Shown in pieces: positions 48,450-57,685 of a stretch of DNA of 64,000 bases. Origin of the DNA: Oxytricha trifallax (taxonomy: Eukaryota > Ciliophora > Spirotrichea > Sporadotrichida > Oxytrichidae); contig ARYC01017484.1 in NCBI GenBank assembly GCA_000711775.1, positions 1 through 64,000 on the forward strand. Reading direction: 5' to 3'. Numbering within the stretch: the first letter of the stretch is position 1; every line of letters starts with the position of its first letter. The notes under the pieces are model-generated. The model was not told where the DNA came from and searched no databases. It was given only the letters and a program-made list of their open reading frames with translations. A program made the position numbers and the translations under genes.

Positions 48450-49206
48450 CAGTGGCTTGTTGCTATTTGTCTTAATATATCTGTCTCTTGAGTTTAAGTA
48501 TCTATTAAATTTTTGAAAAGTTTCTATCAGCTGGATCTGCCTTTACTTCTTTGACTCCCCAAACACCTCTTACAATAAAAATGGATCATCATATGATGGG
48601 CTCAAAATTCTGTAGTACTCTAAGAACTCTTCTCTTGTTACATTTGGATTTTATAAAATATACAAAAATTCTTAGTAAAGTTATTGTAGGTGTTGTGATG
48701 AATTTCATAGACTTCAAGAAAATCAGAGATTGCTTCTTATTCAGATTTTCTACCATTGCAAATATCAGTGTGATTTCTGGCATCATAAACCTCCCTTAAT
48801 TTTAATATTTTGTAAAAAAAATCTGCCAGCAGTGTCTAGATTTTCGAAAGCTTAATTAGCTGCTTGTAATCTCACACCTTCAAGTTTCTCAAAAAAAATC
48901 TGATTAGAGTTTATCGTAATTTCCATTAATGTCATTACTCTAAGTTATATCTTGAAATATCACCCTCTTCAACATCTAGCTTGAAGTCTTGATAAGTTTA
49001 TCTACTCTTTTAACTCTAGTGACCCTGAATTATCAGTGTCAAATGTTTGGAACAATCTCTTCAAGCCAAAGAGACCTCTTTCACCTCTTGAGATGCATTT
49101 ATCTCTGATTCTATGAAGCATGTACGTTTTGTATTTTGGTTGCTTTGATTAAGGCTTTCCTTCGATTTCATCGACTACCTTTCCATGGTAACCTTGATAG
49201 TGTTGC
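48450..49206 (-). pseudogene. Decayed EF-hand copy (module C)
   Basis: This is a paralogue of the first half of module A and is closely joined to the intact EF-hand gene upstream. It contains GKVVDEIEGKPQSKQPKYKT, MLHRIRDKCISRGERGLFGL followed by KRLFQTFDTDNSGSLELKE (about 49045-49140), then a broken hand (frame lost at about 48990) and, near its end, RILSPSYDDPFLLQEVFGES (about 48550-48620), matching LSYDDDLTFASM of module A. The first hand is still clean and the following ones are damaged. At the boundary near 49207 the reading changes frame relative to the upstream gene, so it is either a separate decayed copy or the lost tail of that gene. Confidence 0.62.
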
Positions 49207-50867
49207 TCAGTGTTTTAAGCCAATGGATTGTTTTTGCTCTCGCATCCAGTTCTGTTAAATTAAATCATATTGAAATCGTGAAAGATTGGATGATCTAATT
49301 TTAAGTTTATAGTGGTCTCTTTACTCTCCATAATTTCTTTGATTGTTAGCAACTGAACAAGTCTGTCTCTTAGAGTCAAAATTGTTTTAATAATATCTAG
49401 TAGTGGTACTCAAAGGATTGTCAGAGCTGACCATACCTGATCTTTATTAGACCATCTTAACGGCATCTGAACCAGTTTAGTAACCTTGATGGGGCTCTCC
49501 AGCATAAGCATTCTTTTTCTCTGGGCTTGCATTTGTCCAACCCTTCTCTTACTTTTTATAAGTATTGGAGTCTCCTGATAAGTTCCATGAGTTGTTCATC
49601 ATTAGAGCGAAATACTCATCATTGTCTAGTGAAGCAGAAACATTTAGATTAATAAACTACAGTTAAGGAAAAGGTTAAGATTTGATATACTGATTTGTGT
49701 AGTATTCAATGAATTCGTCAAGAGTGATTTTTCCATCTGGTCTACCATTATTTTGAATGCTATGATGCAATTCAAAAGTCTCTAGGAATTCAACCAAGAT
49801 CTAGTCACTAGTCTTTTTTCCTGAAAGGAAATCTGGATGTTTGCTGGCGTTATAAACATCTCTAATATCATCAATATCGACAATGCCAGATCTATCTTTG
49901 TCTAACTTAGCAAAAGCTTTCTTAACAAGGGCTAGTCTTGGTGCAGTCAAGTCTCCACGAATTATTCTTAAAAATTCGTCATAATCGATGGTACCATCTC
50001 TGTTCAAATCGAATGCGTTGAAAATAGTATCAATTTTATTATTAAAAAATATTAGGAAAAAATTATTGTGATGCTAATAATAAGTTAATGAAGTCGTCAG
50101 GGATTTCAATTTTAAAGTCCTTAATAGCTTTCTTAAATTCGTACTTATCAAGACTCTTAGAATTATCATCATCCATAATCTAAATATCAAAAATTAATTA
50201 TCCAATCTTGTTAAAGTGTTAACTAGTAAACCTGAAAAAGGCTTGTAAAATGGAGATATTTCTAACGATCTCATCGAATAAATTTTATATATATCTTACC
50301 TTGAAAACTCTTTGAAGACCTATAATACCTCTAGCTCCTCTTTACTTAATCTTGTCTCTCATAGCATCCAAAAATGGCTTGGGACTAAAAAATAAGGTTA
50401 CTATATGTATAGAAAGGCATGTTTATCTTACTCTCTTAATCCTCTATAAGTAGTTGATGTCTGAGGTCTACTAGCACCGCCTCTTACACTTCCGTTAACA
50501 CTGCCTCTTGTACTTGCGCCTGATCCTTGGGCCTGACCTCTTCCAAAAACGATGTCTGAGAACTCTTTATAGTCAAGTTTTCCATTTCCATTTGAGTCAT
50601 AAGCACCGAAATATTGTTCTAAATCTTCTTCATCTACTATCACTCCCATCTTTGCAATGGCTCTCTGGAAAGTGGCAAAATCAACCTCTCCAGTACCTGA
50701 AAAATCGAAAAATTTAAAGCTCTTAATCAAGAAGCCCTCCTCGCTTTGGTTAGCTGTGCATTTTTATTGAAGTTTCTGTTTCAATTAACTTTCAAATCTA
50801 TTGAAAAGCAAATTAGAATGAACAGTATAGGTAAAGAAGATACTTACTGTCTACGTTTGGTGTCCAT
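49207..50867 (-). CDS. Calcyphosine-like EF-hand calcium-binding protein
   Basis: A probable Ca2+ sensor. It starts at ATG 50865-50867 (MDTKRRQ). Introns: 50798-50847, 50385-50431 and 50180-50299, all GTAAG...TAG. Hand 1 is degenerate (FKFFDFSGTGEVDFATF) and hand 2 is canonical (FGAYDSNGNGKLDYKEF). A Gly/Ser/Arg linker (about 50435-50530) and MRDKIKQRGARGIIGLQRVF follow, then IMDDDNSKSLDKYEF, FDLNRDGTIDYDEF (about 49985) and LDKDRSGIVDIDDI (about 49880). The C-terminal part is DEFIEYY, NVSASLDNDEYFALMMNNSW and a Gln/Asn-rich tail to TGA 49207-49209. A short AT-rich interruption at about 50030-50085 contains TGA in the expected frame and lacks GT...AG ends, so it may be a small eliminated sequence. 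The family is common in ciliates and protists; the exact partner is unknown. Confidence 0.8.
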
Positions 50868-51050
50868 AGTTGTTAATAAAGTTTATGTGATGATGTTTGT
50901 TATTTTAATTAAAGATATATATATCTGAGAATATAATTTCAAATCACTTATTCTTATTGAAAAGAATAAATAATAAAATAAGAAAGTAAATTATAATATA
51001 AGAAAAAAAAGTAGAATAAAGTTATCTCGGCCTTAATCTATTAGAATCGA

Positions 51051-51985
51051 ATGCAAAGAAAATTTCACTCTAAATCATAATCCTTAGAAGATATTTTTAA
51101 ATATGCTGCTGAATAAATTCTGAAAGCAGATGTTTTATATTTGACAAGCGGAGCAGGAATGAGTGTAGATTGTGGGCTCCCTGATTTCAGAAGTGATTAA
51201 TCAATAATTACAAAATTCCTCAGCCGATAAAAACAATTAACTTATCGTGAAGTAATAAATCCATTGTATTTTGAAAGTAATCCTCACAAGTTCTGGTATA
51301 TTTATGGCGACAGGTTTAATAAATATAGAGAGGCATAACCTCACATAGGTTATTATCAACAACTAGAAATTTGCTAAAAATTAAAGAAGGATTAGTACTT
51401 CGTATATACATCAAATGTAGATGATATGTATACTAAGGCAGGTTTCCCTTAAGGAAAAATATTTGAGTTGCACGGAAACATATTCAAATTGTAATGTTTT
51501 GATTGCTAACTTATCTATAATGCTCCAGAAAATTTGAATTTTGAGTTAGATCATGAAAATTTTGAATCAAAGACTCTACCTTGTTGTCCAAAATGTAACA
51601 AACTTACAAGACAAATATTTTACTCTGGAATGATTCGACATTCGTTTGGGAAAGACAATTCGCTTAGAAAGATAAATTCAACCAATTTGTATGGAATTGT
51701 TTGTTTCAAGACAAGAGAATTTTAGTTTTAGAAGTAGGAGCAGGAACTGAGTATTAAGCCATGAGAGTGGAAGGAGAACAACTGGCTTAAAGATTTGGAA
51801 GTGAATTGGGGGCATCTGTTATTCGTATTAATCCAGCTAAAGGAATTCCAAGTATTTTTGCGGAAAAAAATGTTAACTTTATCGAGGAAAGTAGTTTCAA
51901 AGAGGTAATCAAAGATAAATAGAAGAAGAAAGATGCCTTAGATATAGTATAAAATTATATCTTATTTTAATATAGTATATCTTGA
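51051..51985 (+). CDS. Sirtuin (Sir2-family NAD-dependent protein deacylase) with a 1-nt frame break
   Basis: Sirtuins remove acyl groups from lysines using NAD+. The start is ATG 51051 (MQRKFHSKSQSLEDIF). Family motifs in order: TSGAGMSVDCGLPDFRSD (the GAGxS...DFR NAD site, about residues 33-50), TSNVDDMYTKAG (the TQN-like motif), the catalytic His in FELHGNIF, a zinc site from CFDC and CPKC (two CxxC pairs), then LEVGAGTEY, GASVIRINPAKGIPS and the end at TGA 51983-51985. Between the second zinc pair and ILLWNDSTF the frame shifts by one base (near 51612), consistent with one lost base. The downstream frame is clean to the end. Either a sequence error, a mutation or a germline-only defect is possible. 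The spacing to CTF8 is about 94 bp, tail to tail. No intron or eliminated sequence is seen. Confidence 0.88.
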
Positions 51986-52079
51986 GTTTAAGGAATAAAT
52001 TAATTATTTGAATAGCTTAAGAGAATATGACTTTAATTTAATAATTAGTTATGAAATTAAGAATTCTTAAGAATTGAGT

Positions 52080-52565
52080 TCAATTTATTTTTCTCATTTT
52101 AGTCCCACCTGCTTCATTCGAATTAGCTCCTCTTACATGAGTCCTTAATGGAGTTGGCCTTGATCCAAATAATACCTTTTTCTTTATTACAGCTTTAATG
52201 ATAAACTCGATTTCTTAAGTATCTTCATTTATGATTTTCTCTGTCATTAAAAGCGGCTTTTAAAGGTCACTACTCTTTCCTTTTAGCATGTGATTTCCAA
52301 CTTTGAATTCATAATTTCCTTGAGATACTTCTCTCAACTATCCAAGCTAGAAATTGTCGTATTCAATCGACTCTGAATGCTCAAAATCTCCTTGAAATTC
52401 TAAAATTACTAGCTCTTCACCAATGCATTAGCCTTCCTAATTTAAAATATTGATTGAAGCGAACTGCTAAATTGTATTTTGTTTTAAATTCTTGGTATCT
52501 TCCGGGAAACTTGACTATTCTTAGCTTCCTCCAAAAGTTTTACTTTGCAAGAGATTACCGCTCAT
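52080..52565 (-). CDS. CTF8: Ctf8, subunit of the alternative RFC (Ctf18) clamp loader
   Basis: Ctf8 works with Ctf18 and Dcc1 on the RFC core to load PCNA and support sister-chromatid cohesion in the nucleus. The 161-aa product starts at ATG 52563-52565 (MSGNLLQSKTFGG) and ends at TGA 52080-52082. The family pattern is clear: ELVILEFQGDFE (about residues 55-66), GQLREVSQGNYEFKVGNHML followed by KGK, LQKPLLMTEKI, and the C-terminal signature AVIKKKVLFGSRPTPLRT (family: vIkkKllFksRP.P). Size is in the usual range for Ctf8. No intron is present. It converges on the sirtuin gene. The N-terminal 50 residues are Ser/Gln-rich and not conserved in the family. Confidence 0.85.
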
Positions 52566-52569
52566 TTTC

Positions 52570-53230
52570 AGTTTATAAATTAAATTTATGTTATTGCTTA
52601 AATAATTATAAATCTTAAAGACTAAATTAAAATTAGAAACACCATTATAGTTCTATTAGAAAATATGATGTTTTAGAGAACTTATAATAGTGAACGAAAA
52701 ATTAAAAGCTTAAAAAAAATAAGAAATATTTTTCATGTTTTCAGCCTTATCGAAGATTTAAGAAAATAAAATTACTAAAGGAAAGGAACTGATAGTAAAA
52801 TCTAATTTATACATTGTAAAATAATATTAAAACTCTGAAAGATTACATAATAATCAAAATTAATCATTTTTTTATAACTTTTATTTTGTTTCTCATTCAA
52901 CAATATTTATAAATAAGTTGTACTTTTACGAGTGCTAAAAAATTGATAGCATTAATAAAATATTAAAATATTAATAGCCTATAAAAATAGAATGATAAAT
53001 TACTTAAATGCAAAATAACTGGGCAGCTTTTATCATAAAAATTCTAGACCATTCTTCCATTTTATAGGCGATTCTATAAAACCATTATCTTGTCAAAAAG
53101 TATCACAGAAACCTTTAAATAACAATATTCATGAATGAAATCAATAAAATCTAATAAATTTATAGAACAGACTCAATTTTAAAAGAAATTTGAACTATAA
53201 TGGGATAATTAATCCATTTATTATCTCGAG
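52570..53230. other. Intergenic AT-rich DNA between CTF8 and the RUS-family gene
   Basis: This is the divergent promoter region of the two genes. No TBE end, inverted repeat or coding island was seen. Confidence 0.6.
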
Positions 53231-53234
53231 TAGC

Positions 53235-54836
53235 ATGAAAAAGTTCAGTAGTACAAATGATTAGGGGACTTAAAACACACCTTTAAGGATTGATGATCCA
53301 AAAAACTAATCCATAGTTTAAGAGGTTAAGAGGGAGCTCTAGCAAAAAGAAGAATTGAAAAAGTATAAAGTGGTCATTCACACTTTTCCAAATGACAAAG
53401 ACATGTCTCCCAATACTATCGAGATTGATAGGGAGTCAAGCTAAGTGACTGTAATATCAAAAAATGACAGAATATCATGGGGACTTGTTAAAAATAAGAT
53501 CTATATTGGACTGTTCGAAACATTTTTGCCTGTTGGATACCCAAACTCTGTTGCCGAGGGTTACTTAAAATTCTCAATATTCAATAATTTATCAGCATTA
53601 AGCATTACTGCAATGTCATTTTTGTCAGCGCAAAGCCTTTTTGTAGCTATTGGAAGGTAAGTAAATATGAATTATTTATTATCATATAGCACCATGACAT
53701 AAGCAAACCTAGCTGCCGCTGCTTACACTTGGGTATTAAAGGACGGTATAGGGCAATTAGGAGCTATTCTCTTTGCTTCAAGGTATGGAAGAAACTTTGA
53801 TGAAGATATAAAAAAGTGGAGATTTATGGCTATGATTGCTTTGAACATTTCAATTTACATTGAAATTCTTACTTTGAGATTCCCTAATCATTTTCTTGCT
53901 CTAGCCTCAATTGCAAATATTGGAAAGAATATTTGCTTTCTTCTATCCGCTGCTTCAAGAGCAAGTATAAATGTATAGTTTGCAAAGCGAAATAATATTG
54001 GTGATATTTCAGGCAAAAGTGTTTCATAATTTACTGCATCCACTTTATGCGGAGTGGGGATAGGTTTGATGCTATCAAAGTTAATTGATATCTCATCAAT
54101 CTCTTAACTTTATCCAGTATTTATGATTCTCACAATCTTAAATATCGCAACTTCATACTAAGCTTCTAAAGTAATAGATGAAGTCTACCTAAATAACCAG
54201 CGAGCATTTATAATATTTAATGAATATTTCAAATCTAATAAGAAAAATTTCTTGACAGTTGAGGAAGGCAACATACAGGAAATCTTTTACATGCCTAATT
54301 ACTTGAATATGAATTATTGCAAATTTATTAAATTTGGGCATAGGACGATAGGCAAAGTTTTGGCAACAAGTAAACCGCATTACTATACAAAAAGTGTAAT
54401 TTTATAGCTGGAAAAGAATGATAGAAATTTTGTTTATCATGTTAAGTTAACAAATTGGTATACTAGGAAACTTAACTTTTTCACAAATAATGGCAGAAAA
54501 TTTGAAATTCACTTAAATATGAGCAAAAACGCGACTAACTTCGATATTATGAAAGCATATTATTTTGCAAGACTTTTAGACGAATAGCTCTTTAATTTCT
54601 AAAAAGTTTAAAGAATTGATGCAAACATTATAGAGCAATCAATTTTTAGTTTGGTTAATCAAAATTTAATTTCTATTTTCATTATTGTAGAATCGATTAA
54701 GACAGCAGAAATAGAGTTTTAAGAGACTAGCTTTAATGAAATAGAATTGAAGCTCAAGCAGCATGGTTGGTCTCTAGATTATATCTATCTTGATCCTAGA
54801 AAGAATAGATATAGTATTGAAAATATAGCAGTATGA
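53235..54836 (+). CDS. RUS-family (root UVB sensitive, DUF647) membrane protein
   Basis: RUS proteins are conserved in plants, animals and protists; in plants they act in UV-B/vitamin B6-related signalling, and elsewhere the role is poorly known. The start chosen is ATG 53235 (MKKFSSTNDQGTQN); the frame has no TGA upstream for some distance, so an earlier start is possible. A 33-nt intron at 53657-53689 (GTAAGT...TATAG) keeps the frame, and the stop is TGA 54834-54836, giving 522 aa with no frame break. Diagnostic pieces are ETFLPVGYPNSVAEGYLKFS, LSITAMSFLSAQSLFVAIG, AYTWVLKDGIGQLGAILFAS followed by RYG, and LRFPNHFLALASIANIGKN. Several hydrophobic stretches are likely membrane segments. The C-terminal 180 residues are soluble. 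The gene converges on the coiled-coil gene, with about 150 bp between. Confidence 0.88.
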
Positions 54837-54988
54837 TTTTATTTTTTATATTTCTATCTAAACTCGTAATATAAGGTAAAACCTTTCATTTTGATTTGTA
54901 AATATGTTCCAATTTAAACATAAATTTACTTTTTATTGAAACTTATTGTAATTTAAAGAAACATCTTGATGAAATTAAGTTAAAATTG

Positions 54989-57316
54989 TCATAATTATGA
55001 AGGATCATATAGAGTCCTATTTAATAAAGTTCTCTTTTATAAATTGTTAGTTTAAGGTCTATTTTTCATCTCAGTTTTGTTGCTGAAATTAAACGATGCA
55101 GATACTTCTCTCTTACTCTAATTAAACCTTTTAGAAACTCTCAAATTTTAAGTATTAGAAGTAGAATTATAAGAAGAAAAGGGCCTGGATTGATTGACTT
55201 TAGAATTTGAATCTGCTGCTGTAGTGGTTTTCAAATTTAATAAAGTCTACTCAGATGGGTTGTATAAATGAATTTATTGATTGACTTTGAAATTTCTTAA
55301 GTCTCTCCCTGAATTAATTCTCTAATCGAGCTTTAGCTATTATTTCTCATTAATAAATGAAGCCCTTGGCATTAGCTTGCCACTTTTAATTTATGCATAC
55401 CTAAATGATGTAGGTTCTGGCTCAGATTAGAGAACTTGATCATTATTTTGGCTTTAACCAACATAGAAGTTTGTGTTTGTGCTGTTATAATTATTGTTAA
55501 CAATTCCTGACTAAGAGCTTCTAGTTGGAGATAAAATGAAAGGCTAACTTATTATATCTTGGGTAGTTTCACTCAAAAATTTCATGTTATCTAAGCTTAG
55601 GTTTTCACCGCTAAGAGTTTGATTTTAATCTCTGGGTGTAAAATGATATCGCTAAGGAAACATTTGATTATAGACGTTATTAAAAACAAACTCATTCTTC
55701 AAGAATAAGTCTAAGACTTATCGTTTTTAATGAGCCTTCAAGTCGTCTCTTTTGGCAGTACTTAGAGATATATTATCGTCTTTTAAATTTTAATTTGAAG
55801 AAATCATAGTGGTAGTTCTATTAAAATCTCTTGAAGATCTTTCAGTTTAAACAGCAGATTTTAGCCTGACTCTACTCTAAGATTTCTAACTATTTTTAAT
55901 GCTGTCACTTTTTACTTGGTTGACACATTATCTGAAAATATTTTCAAATTCATTTGTCTAGCTTGATCTCGCTAATTCATTTTTAAGTTAGACTATTTAT
56001 TGCCTCTAAAGCTATAACTGTCTATTTTAAGATTAAACCAATTCATTCTATCTATGAGTCTAAGAATTTATGAACTCCTAGATTTTATGTGACACTGATT
56101 CTATCTAATTTAAGTTCTTAGTTTTGCTTAATAAGCTAATTACGAAGCTTCTTGCATTTTGATTACTGTCTTTAATTTCTACTTGAGTATTTAAGAAAAT
56201 TTCATGACCATCTTATTTTAAGTCTTAATTATCTATTGTGTGATCGAATCTCTCTTTGACTTATGGGGAAATCATTTACTTGTAGCTTCTATTATCCATA
56301 CTTTTTAGTATTTTACTTCTAGTACGAGATTTTTTATTAACTAATGTTTCATCAATATCCCCTAATCCCTCTTAAACATCACTTAAAATATCATTAATGT
56401 TAGCGTTTTGCTACACTTGATTGCCTTAATTTTTAAACTATTCTTGAAGCTCGCGAATTATAGTAAGTAAATTACGCATCTTATCATTTTATTGTCTCAA
56501 AGTTTCTCTCATGTGCAAATTTTCCCGTTTAGTGTTTCTAAGAGCTTCCTCCAAGAATTCCCTGTCATCCTCAAGTATCTGATTGTTTACTCTAACTTAT
56601 TTGAATTGGTAAAAATAAAGATGATTCATATAAAATTGGTCTTTTTTCTTCTCATAAAGTTTTGACAGATTCAATGCTTCATCTCTGAACCATGTAAATG
56701 ATTTTTGCAATGTAGCAACTGTCTTATCTCTCTTAATTTTAAATTACTGCTCACTTAGTAATTTCTTAAACATCACTATTTCTTTCTGTACTTTGATCAT
56801 ATGACCCTATAAATGAAATTTAGCATTAAGTTTTATGGTTAAAAATATATAAAACTAAAGAGAAATCCTGAAACTTACCCTATAAGCAGCTAAGAAATCA
56901 ATTTCTTATTTCTATAGCATATTATCTATCAATACATCCATATTTTCGATTTCATTAGAGATTGATTCATAAACTCGTTAAACCTTCTCGACCCCACTTA
57001 ACTCTTAGTATTCTATTGATAAAAACTCATCGTTTTTATTCTTATTCTTAGATGTGTCATCTCTTCTTAACTCAAAGTTTAATTAAAAATGAAAAGTGTT
57101 ATGAATATCATTTATATTGATACTTTTAAATTAGAAGTTTTTGATCTACTCATCATCTAAGTCAGAAAACTGTTAAGATTGAAGAGTTTTTTATGAAAAT
57201 TTAGCGAAAACTATGGGACTTGAGGGTTGATTATTAGCAGAGGATAGCCCTGTTATGAATGCCTGGTTTATTTCAGGTTGTATTTCAACCTCAAACTTGT
57301 TAGAGTTTATCATCAT
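54989..57316 (-). CDS. Coiled-coil protein, 751 aa, function unknown
   Basis: The start is ATG 57314-57316 (MMINSNKFEVEIQPEINQ). One 72-nt intron lies at 56807-56878 (GTAAGTTTC...TTTATAG), and the stop is TGA 54989-54991. The spliced length is exactly 752 codons and the pieces I translated are open. Residues from about 120 to 330 are rich in Leu/Gln/Glu/Lys heptad-like sequence (YRGHMIKVQKEIVMFKKLLS; LEDDREFLEEALRNTKRENL; NDKMRNLLTIIRELQEQ), typical of a coiled coil. The C-terminal third is Ser/Asn/Arg-rich and probably disordered (ends NNLQKRTLLNRTLYDPSQL). No catalytic domain is seen. A cytoskeletal or scaffold role is a guess. No eliminated sequence interrupts it. Confidence 0.75.
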
Positions 57317-57685
57317 TATTTATGAAATAATTATAAGCAAATAAAAAACAATAGCTGTTTAATTAATATTCCTAATTTATGAATTAAATTATTATTTTTA
57401 CAATATTTTGTAGATTTTTCAATATAATCAAATATAGCTTTACTTATTAAACAATAATATCTTGCTATTTAGATCTTATAAAATTTATATTTGACAAATT
57501 AAACTGAAATTGGATATAATAGTATAATTAACTCTAAATTTTTAATTTAACAATGTTTTGTCCATTAAGATTGAAATATTTAAATGAATATGCTATATTT
57601 ATAATTTCAAATGTTATTTATGAAATAAATCTACAACTTTTTATGTTGAATTAGATTTTATAATTATAAATTAGTTTTTATCATA
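57317..57685. other. Divergent intergenic region
   Basis: AT-rich sequence lies between the divergently transcribed coiled-coil gene and Kelch copy 1. It should hold both promoters. No clear element was recognised. Confidence 0.5.

Noticed and set aside
48551-48799. Plus- and minus-strand frames over the module C region
   Set aside because: Shadows of the decayed EF-hand module. The conserved piece SYDDPFLLQEVF is in another minus frame.
51600-51625. Programmed frameshift of the Euplotes kind in the sirtuin
   Set aside because: Euplotes shifts occur at AAA-TAA/TAG slippery stops. Here TAA/TAG are sense codons and no such motif lies at the shift.
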